This document shows, in pieces, positions 46,944-58,815 of a DNA stretch of 64,000 nucleotides. Every line of letters begins with the position of its first letter. Within the stretch, counting starts at the first letter, position 1. Origin of the DNA: Sambucus nigra. Lineage: Eukaryota; Streptophyta; Magnoliopsida; Dipsacales; Adoxaceae. Below the pieces are notes generated by a model. That model saw only the letters and a program-made list of their open reading frames with translations. It was not told the origin of the DNA and ran no database searches. The DNA is taken from the NCBI GenBank assembly GCA_949130495.1, contig OX422214.1, positions 2,588,046-2,652,045 of the forward strand, in the 5' to 3' direction. The position numbers were made by a program, and so were the translations under genes.

Positions 46944-48880
46944 GATTATATATACTTCATATATTGCTGATAGAAATCGTGGTCGATGTGCTGGAGGGTG
47001 TCCTCGGTGATCCATGAATCTTCTGCCATGGGACGACCAACCCAATGAACTAAATAACATGTGTAATCACCTGAAGAGGATGATACAAACTCGGAGGCGA
47101 TAATACTCTCAATACGATCTACGTGAGAACAGACCGGGTGGCCTATGGTTAAAGGAATAGGAATCGATGGATCATGAGTGCCTAGAAATGTAAAAAGGTC
47201 TCCCACGTTAAATGTGCGGTGCATGCGGAACTCATCATGGAGATCGACCTCATAGGCATTTATCCACAAGCTTGGACAATCAAAAAGGGACCAAAACAGC
47301 ACATAAGAAGTTTGGTACCCTTACCCTGTAGGTACACCTTCTACAGGTATACCATGAGGAGATCACCCGGTCAGAAGGAGACAAATCGACGGTGCTCATC
47401 AGCAGCGTCTTTATAAGAGGCATATATGATCTGTAGACGGGCATGAACATTGGGTTAAATGGAATTCAGACGAGCAACAAACTCCTCAGCTGAAGGGAAA
47501 GTAGGCACCATTGGGGGAAGCTAGGCTAGATCAATGGGCATCAGGGGAGACTGCCCAAACACAATCTGAAAAGGAGATAAACCTGTAGAACGGTTGACTA
47601 CATTATTGAAGGCAAACTCAACCTGTGATTTCACTATATCCCACCACCTACAAGGTTTCTCCGATATCAAACACCATAAAAGGTCACCCACACTCCTATT
47701 TCCACCTCCTTTTGTCTAGGGGTAAAAGGTAGTCGAAAACTGAAACTCATTCTATAACAAATGCCATAGTGTCCATAAAAAATGTCCCGTAAATTGCAGA
47801 TCCCGATCAGACGTAATGTTGTGAGGCATTCCATGTAAGCGGATAATCTCATAAAAATACAAAGAGGCGACATGAGAAGCATCTGTCTTCTAGGTACATG
47901 GATTGAAGTGAGACATCTTAGAGAACCGATCTATAACAACGAGTATGGAGTCATGGACACTAGAAGTACGGGGGATGCCAACAATGAAATCCATCGAGAC
48001 ATCATGCCACGAGCACTCGAGAATTGTAAGTGGAGTGTATAAGTCGGTATTAGTGTGCTACCCCTTGGCCGTTTGACAAGTGTATCAACGCCTAATGAAG
48101 GCATTAGTATCCCTTCTCATAGTTGGTAAATAAAAATAGTCTCACAGCATCGCATGAGTGCGTACCTATCTTAGATGCCCTGTAAAACCTCCTCCTTGAA
48201 CATTGGAAATAATCTTCTCCCGTAAAGAAGAATAAGGAATACACAAAGCTATGCCCCTATGTAAAAAGACGTCACGTAATAGGTACTCACCCGATGCCCC
48301 ATTACCTAGCTGGTATGCGACATAAATGGAACCTAGATCCACATCGACCAGGTAGAGGTCTCGAATCTCATGAAACCTAAAATCTTGATTTCGTAAAGTC
48401 ACCAAAGCATGAGCGCGTTGGCTAAGTGAATCCGCTACCAGATTCTCCTTATCGGGCTTGTACTGGAGATGGAAAGTGTAACACTGAAGGTAGGCGGTCC
48501 ACTTGGCATGTTTGTCGCTAACACGTCGTTGGTTATGAAGGAATCGCAATGTCTCATGGTCAGATTTGATCACAAATTCCTTATATATGAGATAAGGTGA
48601 CCAAAACTTCACTCCCAAGGGGAAGGAATTACACACTTCTATGTATGACTTGGAGTTCTATGAAGTTGTGATGACGCTCCCATTTAGGAGTTAATGGGAG
48701 TGGCATTACACTCTTTTACATATAACTTGGAGTTTTATGCATTTATGAAAGACGTTATTTTGTTAATGAAATGATTATACACACACATACGCCAACTCCC
48801 ATCCTTCTTAGGTGCTAATAACACCGGCAGCAAACAAGGAGACATAATCTCCCTGATTTTTTTAGAGTCATCAAGTCCAT
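46944..48880 (-). pseudogene. Chromovirus pol remnant (RT stub, RNase H, integrase, chromodomain)
   Basis: From right to left: an RT stub [15 protein letters not shown] (about 48865-48815); a jump to RNase H (FVIKSDHETLRFLHNQ; YKPDKENLVADSLSQR); an integrase zinc-binding region (AFIRRCYTCQTAKG, partly in stops); the integrase core [29 protein letters not shown] and HNITSDRDLQFTGHFL with its Asp residues; FAFNNVVNRSTGLSPFQIVFG-type text; and a chromodomain-like end (YLVHWVGRPMAEDSWI) stopping at 46946-46948. Several stops and frameshifts. In living relatives this polyprotein copies and integrates the element, and the chromodomain steers it to chromatin. Confidence 0.88.
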
Positions 48881-48953
48881 AGTGTACAATTTTGATAATC
48901 TACACACATTGATACAAACTACACACTAATACACCAATGTTTGGAGCGAAGTC

Positions 48954-48965
48954 GCTCCGATACCA
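48954..48965 (-). other. Primer binding site of the 46.7-kb chromovirus
   Basis: On the minus strand this reads TGGTATCGGAGC, one base from the standard initiator-Met PBS, placed three bases after the 5' LTR. Confidence 0.85.
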
Positions 48966-48968
48966 ATT

Positions 48969-49298
48969 TGATGTAAACTATACGCCAATGGCTAAAAAGA
49001 AATACCAAACCCTAATTTTAAAGAGAGAATCAAAAGTTGTCTTATATTTTAATAATGAGAAAAGTAAGTAAATGAGAGTGCATGGGGTATTTATATGGGA
49101 ATGATTATTTGCTAATCAATTAATTAGATAAAATGACTAAAAGGACCAACTAATTACAAAAGAATGACAAATTAGTCCCAAACATGCTTGGAGACTAATT
49201 AAAGGCTAGAAATAAAGTAAAAGAACTAAAATAAAAGGAAGACTAATACAAAATATTAAAAATAACAATTAAATCCTAATATTACGTCATTCCCATCA
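48969..49298 (-). repeat. 5' LTR of the 46.7-kb chromovirus
   Basis: 330 bp; on the minus strand it starts TGATGGGAATGACG and ends TAGTTTACATCA. The ends resemble those of the small element at 12657 (TGATGGAAATGGG...TAGTTTACGTCA), and the middle (TCTCCAAGCATGTTTGGGACTAAT) resembles the LTRs at 43910 and 45262. Confidence 0.8.
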
Positions 49299-50243
49299 AT
49301 ATTAGCGAATCAATATACTATGAGAATACTCATGCTGGTAGGGAAATTATGAAAACGTAAGTAGCAACACCCATTAAAAAAACATAGGAATCAATATAAT
49401 CTCTTTTTCATTTTTTACAAACATGACACTAAAAATGATGCTGGAAAAAAGCCGAACACACGCAAAGAGTGAGATTTTATACTGGAGAGTTACAGTTCAT
49501 CAAGAAATAATGTAGTAGATAAATATGAAAAAGAGAAAAAACTTTCCCCCACAAAAAATAAAATTTATGTTACAGAGTGTCCTGCTATGTATTTAGAACT
49601 TGATCATAAAACTGCATAATATCACCTAATTGCTTATTATTTAGCATTTCTCAGTTTCTTTTCCCAGTGTGTCATTTAGATTTATAAACCTAAGATAAGG
49701 GTTGAAACATTCATTAAAAATTTGTATTCGAACTGATTCGCAAATTAATAATGTATGTCTTCATGTGACCTTGCAAATAAATATTCAACATGTGGAAAGA
49801 TAAAATTTCTTATTTGTGCATTTGATACATGCAGTAACAAAATATTGTCAAAATTGGTACTTAGAGAAAAAGATCAAGAGAAAAAAATCAACATTGACAC
49901 ATACAAGAAGAATAGTCAGCATAAGCACCTAAAGGAGCGTACAAGTATATCAACTATTTCGATTGTTGTGGTTCTAATTGGTAAATTTTAGTAAAGATAT
50001 TGTCTGCTAACCAACTTATCCAAGTCTTCATGGTCATCTTCTTAGCAGTTAATTGCAGATGTGGAAATACGCTCATATTGTAATGGTAAAGGGACACGTT
50101 GTCTTCATGACCATCTTCTTAGTCATCAATTTCGGTTGAGGAAGTAAGTTAAATTGTTTCAAATACTTCCTACCTATTTATAGATTTTTCCTTTTCCAAG
50201 AGAGAATAATGTTTCATCCTCTATACAATCCTGAATAGGAAAT
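49299..50243. other. Non-coding stretch with traces of upstream module Q
   Basis: No gene seen. TCTTCATGGTCATCTTCTTAG at about 50024 and TCTTCATGACCATCTTCTTAG at about 50102 resemble module Q found upstream of the other receptor-like protein remnants. Confidence 0.45.
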
Positions 50244-50620
50244 ATGGGGTAGAAAACTTGGATTTATCCATTCATTTTCTTCATCATCATTATCTTGCCA
50301 AATATATTTGCTAATTCCACTAAATATCTCTATTACTCTGCATATAATCATTTGTACCCCTGTGATCAGGGACTTACATTACTTCAGTACAAGACAACCC
50401 TTAGAATATATACGCCTCTTTTAACATTAGTTAGCTAAACAAAAACTTTGTATTAGAAGAGAAGTATAGATTGCTTCACATGGGATGGAATTATGTTCAA
50501 TGACTTAATATGTCACATGATTATCCTCGACTTATACGCTGACCAGCTTCAAGGAACTATTGGTTCGAACATCAGACTCTTTTTGATTTCTCGTCTTAAG
50601 AAGGAGGAACTTACATCTTG
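50244..50620 (+). pseudogene. LRR receptor-like protein, N-terminal remnant
   Basis: The ATG at 50244 is followed by a stop (MG then TAG), then a signal-peptide-like run (WIYPFIFFIIIILPNIFA) and the LRRNT start (YPCDQGLTLLQYKTTL). This parallels the pseudogene at 25515 (WVYPLIFIIILL; CPYDQRFTLLQFKQTF). After another stop, a shifted frame gives RSIDCFTWDGIMFND and HMIILDLYADQLQGTIGSN, the first repeat. The rest of the gene is absent; an L1 fragment begins about 0.4 kb further on. Confidence 0.85.
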
Positions 50621-51029
50621 TGAGGAGAGGCCAAGTGGATGATAACAAGATGATAATAGACATATAACCGCAACAATAGAATCATACTCGATCCAAAGGT
50701 ATTTCCAACCTTTTTGCTAAGAAAATTCAACTCCAGTATTGACAACACTAAGTTCAGCAAAGAAGGTCACGTGAATCCCAATTTTCATACAGAAAGCACC
50801 CATCATAAAGCCTCTAAAATATCTTATGCCCCCAATAGCAGCTTAACCAGTATTACCTTTAGCAGGGCCATCAGTGTTAAGTTTAATACACATGGGAGGA
50901 AGATGAAGCATGAACATAGGGGTGATGACACGAGCTTTGGTAGGAGAGCATTTTACTTCGAAAATTTGAGTAAAATAAAGTCACTGATTGTGTTGTTCAT
51001 GTGACCAGGAGGAATTTTAGACACTGATA

Positions 51030-52490
51030 TAAACCATACAATCATAAAACTTTATCTATTTAAGGATTTGGATTGGTAATTTGGAAGCCTTTAAGGTTCA
51101 TGGCTCTCCAAATAAGATCCAAAATATTTGAGAGGCTGTAATCCATAAGTCAAAGATTTGTGGATTGAAAGATTGCTTAATAGGGGATGAGTACTGTAAA
51201 TTAAATGTTGTAATGCCATTGCCACAAAGAATGAGAGAAGTGGCATTCAATAAAGAGGTGGTCATGGGTTTACATATATTGATCATGGAGAATGCAACAT
51301 GGTTCAATTGCAAGGCCAATTTTTAAAAATGATTAAGAGTTGGAAGTCCACCATTTAACAGTTTCCATATTGGAGTTGAAATTTTAGGGGGGGATAAAAC
51401 ATTCCAAAATTGCTTGGTCTAAGGTGCATGATGATAATTAGGGGAGAAAAATGAGTAAGGATCCTTAAAATTAAGGGAGCCATTACTTGAGTAGGGCCAA
51501 TTCTAGTATCAGTTGTTGAGGCAAGTGGCAGAGAGGTGGAGTGAATAAGGTGAGATATATGTGGAAAAGCATCAGTGAGGTTCGGAGGAATGCTACAAGT
51601 TTAATGTTTGATGATGGTTTGGACAGGGAAAGAGTAATGGGAGAGATATCTTCCTAAAATAGTGGAAATGGGCTGACCACACCAGTTATTGTTCCAAAAA
51701 TAGATGTCCCCACCATTGACCATAACCCATCTGCAGTGGAGGTTTATAATGGAAATAGACTGTTTAAAAACAAGCCAATCTAATGATATTTTATTGGATA
51801 AACTTGCTTTTTGGAACTGAAACCTTGCTTTTAAAAAATGGCTCTAGTGAGTATTTATTGCAAGGATATCCACAATATGTTTGAAGTTTACAGCTCTATT
51901 AAGTGCGACTATGTTCTGAGATCAATTGCCCCCCAATCGTTGGGAAAGAAGGTGAATTTTCTAGCCACTGTAGATAGAGGATGTTTTCGAGTAGATTCAA
52001 TCGACAGGAAATTCATAATCTAAGAGTGGACTTGCTTAAGTAATCCCACAGGCCACACATTAATCATAACACTTTGTAGCAGAGTGGGTTATATAACAAA
52101 TTTAATGAGTTTTGTTCTGCCAGCAATAGAGAGGGATTTTCCTTACCAACCTTTAATCTTGGCTATAACCTTGTCAGTAAGATATTTAAGGTGAGTGTCT
52201 CTAGGTTGGCCTCTAAAGTTAGGGACACCAGGCTATGTAAATGGGGCTTTACCTTCACAGATGCCAATAGTGTAATTTCATTTATCTGGTGTGCATCACC
52301 ATTACCAATAAAGATAATGGACTTTTGCTTATTATTGAATTGCCAAAAGGTTGCATCATACATATTGAGAAGATTATTGAGGTTCTAGAGGGATTGTTTA
52401 TGTCCTTTACAAAAAACCATCAAGTCATCGGCATATAATAGGCATGAAGGAGAAGAGTAGCCTTTGGAAAGGAAATCAACAGCCTTTAGG
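51030..52490 (-). pseudogene. L1-type LINE fragment (RT and C-terminus), minus strand
   Basis: On the minus strand the sequence encodes LLYADDLMVFCKGHKQSL (YADD at 52424-52435), then NLNNLLNMYDATFWQFNNKQ and KSIIFIGNG, the usual post-catalytic RT text of plant L1. Near 51290-51190 it encodes a zinc-finger RVT-like tail. Stops and shifts are frequent. The 5' part beyond about 52490 is missing, as is usual for truncated LINE insertions. The endonuclease fragment at 54380-54915 lies on the same strand but need not come from the same insertion. Confidence 0.8.
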
Positions 52491-53267
52491 AGAGGAAATC
52501 ATCTTAAGTAAGCTTAAATTTTCAAGTTTTGTTATTCCCTCACTTAAAACTTCTGCAGTTTTAGATTATTGGTACGTTTCGTTATCCGGTACACAATATA
52601 GTGGATGTATACTTAGCAAGTTCACTACCCAAATTCTATATGCTGAAAACAACGTACCATCAACCATCCACTTCATTATAAACTTCTCATACCAAAAGGA
52701 CTCTTCCACTCTGAGAGCATCTAATATGTGTTTTCACCTATAACTATCACTATTTACTGCCTCAACTCTCACTCATAGGGTTGAACTTGAAGCTCCCAGG
52801 TATATAAAGAGAGAGAGAGAGACTGTAGATCTATATTATGTATACTTATCTTGATTAATTTCCATTCTCACCTCCCTAGTTGCTACGATTTCCCTCTCGG
52901 TTTAGCCAAGTGGTTTTCACTTACCCAAATTCCCGGAATTACGGCTGACCAAACCCCAAATAAGAACAAACTTAAATTTGAATAAACAAACAAACACAAA
53001 AACATAAAATAGACAAAAGAAAACAAAAAATAATCTCTCTCCTCTCTCTTTCTATCTTTCCAAATGAAAGAAAATATTCTATAATCTTTTTCACGATTTA
53101 TACTTTCAACCTTTCTATATCAATCACAAAACCCATTTGTGGGGGCTTTCTTGTTTGTTCAACTTCTGCGTACATACCCCATAATAAACAATCTTTTATA
53201 AATGTTTCTTTCAAAAGTTTTATCCAAATCGAAGATGGGTTTTTGGTATCTTTGAAAAGATAAAAGC
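52491..53267. other. Non-coding 5' flank of the HAK-like pseudogene
   Basis: Includes a GA run near 52806-52822 and a CT-rich stretch near 53033-53056. It may hold the former promoter and 5' UTR; no motif is clear enough to call. Confidence 0.4.
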
Positions 53268-54010
53268 ATGGATCTTGAAGGTGGGTCTCTTCAAAATCGT
53301 GTTAGGGTGAGATAGGTATCTCTTATTTTTTGTTTTTATTACAAACCCAATTGATATTTCAGATCAAGATTGTTCTTTTCATTGGGGGGGGGGGATGAAG
53401 AAAGAATCTTGGAGGACAGTTTTGGCATTGTCTTATCAGAGTTTGGAAGTTATGTATGGAAATTTAAGTACATATTCACTTTATGTGTTCAAGAACACAT
53501 GTGATGAAGATATTGTGCGCTCAGAAACAAAAGAATAAATATATGGGGCTTTATCTTTTATATTTCAGACCCTCATTTTGGTTCCTCCTTTTAAATATGT
53601 GTTCATTCTTCTCAAAACCGATGATAACGGTGAAGGGGGCACATTTGCACATTATTATTGACTGTGTAGACATGCTCAAGTTAACTCACTACCATATTGC
53701 CAATTAGCAGATGAAGAATTATCATCCTACAAGAATGATACATCGAGTCAAGGCTGAAATCCACTTTTGATAAGCCCAAAATGTTGACTTTCTTGCTTTG
53801 GCCGTAGTTGGGACTTTTATAGTGATTGGTGATGGTATTCTTACTCCATCTATTTTAGGTATGCCATTAGTATCTTTTGGGGCTTCTTTTATTTTTTGGA
53901 GGTAAATTTTGACTTTAGGGTTCTTATTAGCCAATGGATTGATTTCTAGTTTTGACCATTTTTTTTGCAATTTTTTTCACTATCTCAGGCATGGAGCTTG
54001 CTATGTCAAA
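53268..54010 (+). pseudogene. KUP/HAK/KT potassium transporter pseudogene (5' exons)
   Basis: Exon 1 (53268-53306) encodes MDLEGGSLQNRVR and ends at a GT donor. A 94-base intron follows (to 53400, AG). Exon 2 begins [20 protein letters not shown] and continues [20 protein letters not shown], a premature TAA, then [30 protein letters not shown] and NSLPYCQLADEELSSYKND. After another frameshift, KPKM...FLALAVVGTFIVIGDGILTPS marks the next conserved block (about 53770-53860). These are N-terminal signatures of plant KUP/HAK potassium uptake permeases, multi-span plasma-membrane proteins. Functional members have roughly 780 residues, so about two thirds are missing. The retained intron argues for DNA-level duplication and against a processed copy. 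Confidence 0.88.
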
Positions 54011-54379
54011 ATAGCATAAAAAATGTAAGATTCTTGATAATGTCCCATTTGATATCTTAGATATATCTTCTTTGTCTTTTTTTTTGATGTGGATGTGGAT
54101 GTTTAAGTAGGCAAGACATGGTTGAATAAATTCACAACATCTTTGGGGAGATTTATGTTTTGATCTGTGTAATTATAAATGAGTTGATTGTTGGATTTTA
54201 GCATGTAGCCTTAAAATTATCATTTGTTAATCAAATTCAACCTTTTAAAAGATTGTCAAATATTCACATACTTTATTTTTGGTGAAATACGAGTGTCATT
54301 AATTAGAAAAAAAAACACAAGGATGAGTTTGGGCTAACAAATTAACTTAAACAACAAAAACAACAATACAAAAACCCAC
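54011..54379. other. Non-coding spacer
   Basis: AT-rich, with no recognisable exon of the preceding transporter and no element boundary seen. Confidence 0.4.
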
Positions 54380-54915
54380 TGCCCAACCTAATTTTGTTTC
54401 CTTTTTCTCAGCCTCCTCAATAGTTAGGTTTTAAAAGATTTGTTTACCTTTAATTATTTTTCCCAAGCCAGGAGTGGGAGGGGCTTCCAGTTGAGCTTAC
54501 ACAGAGCCAACTTTAAGGCCAACAACTTTAACTATAGTGTGGATGTTTCTAAAAACTTCAGCATTTCATATTTTGAGTTTGTTCTTAATTAATTTGAGTT
54601 TATACTTAACTATAAACATATGATTTCCAATACACTGGGTAACCTACAAGTCATTGACCACAGTTATGAAATCTGGATGATCAAGCCAAGCAGTGAGAAA
54701 TTTAAATGGCATTGGCAGGAAGTAATAACAGAGTGGGATTAAAATTAAAGAGGATGATGATCAGACGGGCATATAGGATATCGTGGGCTATGTACTTCAT
54801 AGTTTGCCAAGATTGGAGCTAAATGTGATTAACAAAAACTCTTTCAATTCTAGAAAATTAGAGGCTTTTATTCCAAGTGAAATAGATACCAGTGGCATCC
54901 AAGTCTTATTTTGGT
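54380..54915 (-). pseudogene. L1-type LINE endonuclease fragment, minus strand
   Basis: On the minus strand, text such as FTWNK, RIERVFVNH and LQSWQTMKYIAHD, followed by a DH.P-like step and LNPTLLLPANAI, matches the C-terminal half of plant L1 endonucleases (pattern FTW...S.IDRVLVN..W...DHSP). Frameshifts break it. It is oriented like the RT fragment at 51030-52490; the HAK-like pseudogene lies between them. Confidence 0.7.
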
Positions 54916-55284
54916 TGTTAAAGACACAATGAAGTAGGATTTATCTTAGATTGTTAGTTACAAACTCTTTGATTGATAGCCATGGATTTGTTTAAAAAAG
55001 TAAACAAAAAATATGGTCGCATCACTTGTTATCCTTTGAAGTTTCCTAACAATATAAATGGATGCATGCATCTTGAAGTTGTTGTGTAATTTTCCTATTT
55101 GCATTCCATATGTTTGATTAATATACACCTATTAATATTGGCTCATTTCTTTTATTCTCAGGGATTTCTTCTTTTTATGTGAAAAACTTCCACGGACATG
55201 GAAAAGGAGTTCTTGTGACTAATTTTATAAGAACTTGAAATTTCATATTACTAAAAAGCTTTAAGCTTCACAAATTTTCAAAAC
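54916..55284. other. Non-coding spacer
   Basis: AT-rich spacer between the L1 fragment and the LSI2-like pseudogene. No feature recognised. Confidence 0.4.
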
Positions 55285-56440
55285 ATGGCCACAACTCCTA
55301 CTGTAAAAGTGGTTTTAGGCTCAATTGCCTTTGTTATCTTCTGGGTGTTATCTATTTTTCTAGCTGTGCCATTTTTTTCCCATTGGGAGAACTACAGTGT
55401 CCCTCCTTTGGGCTACTCTTATGGTAGTTTTTCATGTTATAACCCCAGATCAAGCATATGGTGCTATTGATCTCCCAATCCTTGGTCTTCTCTCTAGGAC
55501 ACACTTTTCATTAATGATACTTCATGTGCTAATTTAAACGAGTTTGTTTTTAAAATTGCAAGGCCACATAATCGCCCACACACCCGTTCCTATTAGCCCT
55601 TGCAACGAATGAGAATATTGGATCCTTAGTGACTCTGATTGGGAACCCACAAAACCTGGTTATTACTATCCAGAGTAAGATTTTGTTTGGGGATTTTATG
55701 ATTAGGATTCTAACGCGATGATCATGGGGGTGTGTATGATCACTTTGATTCTCGTGTGCATATTTTAAAAGTTGTTATTTGTTCAGAAAGATGTAGATGA
55801 TGCTTCTATTAAACTGGGTCCTGAGGAAGATGTGGTTTCGCATTGGTTTTCACTAGTAACATTATCACATCTTACATCATTAAATTCTCAAGAATTTAAT
55901 TCTAGATTGGAATCTGAGTAAAACTGTAGTGATGCACTTAGGAACCATGTAATTTCAAGTGTGAGTGAAGTTTACAAGAGTCCTAATGGGGAGAATGATT
56001 CTGCTAGGAGTTCAAATGTATCAAAAGAAGTGACACATGATGGGTTGTCATAAATAATGGAGGAAAATATTTTTTCCCTCAAGTAGGGTTTCATCTGTGA
56101 GCAGATTGGTGGGTTTAAATTTGATAGTGTTTGGAAGAAAAGGAAGGAACGATGTCCAGATGGAAACGAATGCTATGGAAAACATTTTCTTATCTCGTTA
56201 CTATTGGAATGCTGATTTCTTTGCTGATAGACTTGAATATGTCCTGGACTGCAGCTATATATGCACTCGCTCTCGTGGTTATTGATTTTAAGGATGGTTG
56301 TCCGTCCTTGGAGAATGTAAAAATTGAACTAATATTATTTGTAACTATTGCTCTTTTTGTTGATGTGACTTTTTTATCAGCTTGGTTAGGGACAGACCCA
56401 CACTATGTGGAGGAATCTAGTTCCCTTGTTGTTGTTTCCA
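55285..56440 (+). pseudogene. LSI2-like (silicon/arsenite efflux, ArsB/CitMHS superfamily) transporter pseudogene
   Basis: The ATG at 55285 opens MATTPTVKVVLGSIAFVIFW, the usual start of LSI2-like efflux proteins. After a frameshift: [21 protein letters not shown] deletion removes part of the next helices; then [20 protein letters not shown], the conserved [16 protein letters not shown] region, and a Ser-rich loop. Near 56150 comes RWKRMLWKTFSYLVTIGMLI, then ALALVVIDFKDGCPSLENV. Family members are plasma-membrane proteins of about 10-12 spans that export silicic acid or arsenite. This copy has several stops and indels and ends in unrelated sequence near 56350-56440. The family is recognised from motifs; the exact subfamily is inference. 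Confidence 0.78.
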
Positions 56441-57079
56441 TATAGTTATTTCTACAGTGGAATAAAATAATAGGGGTAATTCTTGTAAAGAAACAATAAC
56501 ATGTGGATAAAAATAACTATAAAACAGTTATCACCCCTACTTTTGTTTCTACAACAGTGAAATAATAGCAGAGGAGTTGCATTCCTATGCATTGGGAGTT
56601 GCATTCCACACAATATTATGTGAATAAAAATAAATATAAAATATTACAATGGACTCTACGGACTAAAAATTACTCAGAGAACATCAATGCAAAAAACTTG
56701 ACCCATTGAACGAAACTGGACAATGATTGATTCCATAAAGGGGATTACAAATCCTAATGTAAGTTTGATTTTCACAACACATCTTTACATTCTCAATCTA
56801 TATACATGACAGTATTTATGTTGTATACGTTATTGACACCATTTGTCGTTGTCTCGATGCACCGTTGTTGCCGATTTGTTCATACCGTTCCCGGTATCTC
56901 ACAAAACCCTTAATGTATACCAATCTGTAATAGACACTCATTTATACTCTGTGAACCTATCAAGACAATTTAAAAATTCATTGAAGAATTAAATCAATTT
57001 AAATAAAAAAAACATAAAGTTCATCTTCTTGCTCAAATATGTTTGATACAACCAATATAATTATTTTATCAAATTTAAT
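56441..57079. other. Non-coding stretch
   Basis: No gene or clear repeat recognised. Short phrases recur (GTGGATAAAAATAACTATAAAA / GTGAATAAAAATAAATATAAAA; GAGTTGCATTCC), indicating a small local duplication near 56500-56640. Confidence 0.4.
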
Positions 57080-58640
57080 TTTTATTATTATTTAAACTAA
57101 TTCAATTGTTATAATGTTACATGACTCAATTTCACCTAAACTTGCTCATGTTGATTCATTTTCCAAATCACAAGATAGTAAAAAGGGTATTGCAAGTTGG
57201 ATTGAACATGACCAAACGTCGTGTGATGATGAATTAGAATTGGATTGCAAATCCTATTTCGTAATTGAGAAGGTAACTTTTTTAATGTCTTCTATTATTT
57301 TTAATATATACTTAAGATATTCCATTCACGTGATGAACTAACCGAGTGGTGTAAATTAGTTGGGAATATGTGCGGTATTGTGGTATGCTTAAAGAAATCT
57401 AATAATCCAAAGTATGGTTGCTGTGGAGGAGCAACGTATTGTTATGAGAGACGTGATGGGTATAAACGTAGGTTTAAGAAGCAATTAAAAGAAAATGAGA
57501 AGCAATAAGGGGGACTAGAACAAAAAGTGTGGATGGCCATTTTTTCATAACCATTAACTTGATAAAGATGCTACATTTGAAGTTCATTCATATGTTTACT
57601 AAAATTAGGGAGAAGATGGTGTATGATATCGGCATCCATGGGGTTAAACAAAGAGAAATTCTCCATGTTTTAAAAAAATTATCCAAATAATGCTTCTACA
57701 ATTGAAACAGTATATAATTTCAAGGCAAAGCATTAAGTTCTTGAGAAGCAATGGAGAAACGTAATGAAACAATTAATGAACATATTGGATACAAAACAAT
57801 ACATGGAATTTTAGAAGGGATTATGACAAAGATTAGGTGTTGGATATTTTTTTCACGCATCCGTATTCTATGACACTTGCTAAATGCTTCCCGAAGTGTT
57901 TTTAATGGACTATACCTATAAGATAAGTAGACACGACATGCCTCTGTTAGAGATAGTGGGTGTTACTTCTATAAACATGACTTTATTGCATGCTTATCTT
58001 AAATCGGAAAAGGATGTTAATTTTATATGGGTTATATTATTTGAAGGAAATCCTTCATCCAAGGATTACCCCCTTTGTACCGATAGAGAGTTGGCCTTGA
58101 TAAATGTCATCCAAGTAACATTCTTGGGGACTGCACACTTGCTTTGTACATGGCACATATCTAAGAGGCGTTAGATTCTTTTAGCACAAATTTTGTCCAA
58201 CGCAAATATTAGATGCAGTTCCCAGCCATGGGTTGCTTGTTCGACACTGCATTCAATTGCATACTTTGTGTTTATTCCCCCAAGTAAAATATAACCTACT
58301 TACCATTAAGGACCGCACCAACTAGTAAATTCTCCCCTTTTATTCCAATTATGTTGTATGACAACAACCATTTTATGCAAATACGCCTTAAATAAGGTTC
58401 ACCAATGCCACATATTGTATCAGGGTGGGATAATGAGGGATTTGACTGTTAAGTGGGACATGCTTATTGGTCCGTTGTCGGAGCCCCCTTCAACCCAAAT
58501 GAAAATCGAAAAAGGTATGATTTTTTTAGTTTTATGCATTTCTTCAATAAGGTGTTGCAGTTTGATTTAATTAATAGTGGTGATTTATTGTTTGTATCAG
58601 AGAAACATCGATTTCAGCATATATTATGTGACTAGCAAAG
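57080..58640 (+). pseudogene. Mutator-like (MULE) transposase pseudogene with OTU-like C-terminal remnant
   Basis: In broken frames: SRDELTEWCKLVGN and CGIVVCLKKSN (FAR1-type N-terminus), KKCGWPF and LDKDATFEVHSYV. The MULE transposase core follows with PEVFLMDYTYKISRHDMPLL (first catalytic Asp), EIVGVTSINMTLLHAYLKSE, TDRELALINVIQVTFLGTAH (second Asp) and LLCTWHISK (the C..H signature). Further on, NHFMQIRLK.GSPMP resembles the OTU-type cysteine protease tail fused to some plant MULE transposases. Stops occur throughout, and the third catalytic residue and the C-terminal zinc finger are not seen. TIRs were not found, so element limits are unknown. Confidence 0.82.
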
Positions 58641-58815
58641 GCATGGATCAACGTGAGGCTCAAGATGAAGTTTCTTACTGGAAAATGTGATAATTAATTT
58701 TTTTTGTCGATTTCAACATTTATTATGTGACTAGCAGGGTCATAAATCCAGGCGAGGCTCGGGATGTAGTTCCGTACTGGAACATGTTATGATTTAATTT
58801 TATTTTGTCGATTTA
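58610..58815. repeat. About 100-bp imperfect tandem duplication
   Basis: The unit TCGATTTCA.CAT.TATTATGTGACTAGCA.....CA..... GCGAGGCTC occurs twice, near 58610 and near 58710, directly after the MULE pseudogene. Confidence 0.6.

Larger units (their letters stand above)
46725..49298 (-). mobile_element. Ty3/gypsy chromovirus, internally deleted
   Basis: On the minus strand: 5' LTR (49298-48969), PBS, a fragment of RT, RNase H, integrase, a chromodomain-like C-terminus, polypurine tract and a short 3' LTR. Gag, protease and most of the RT palm are missing. ATATT occurs at 46721-46725 and 49299-49303, a candidate target duplication that overlaps the first T of the LTR by one base. Confidence 0.8.

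Noticed and set aside
46725..49298. Integrated pararetrovirus as an alternative to a chromovirus
   Set aside because: LTRs, an initiator-Met PBS, an integrase core and a chromodomain-like end are present; these identify an LTR retrotransposon.
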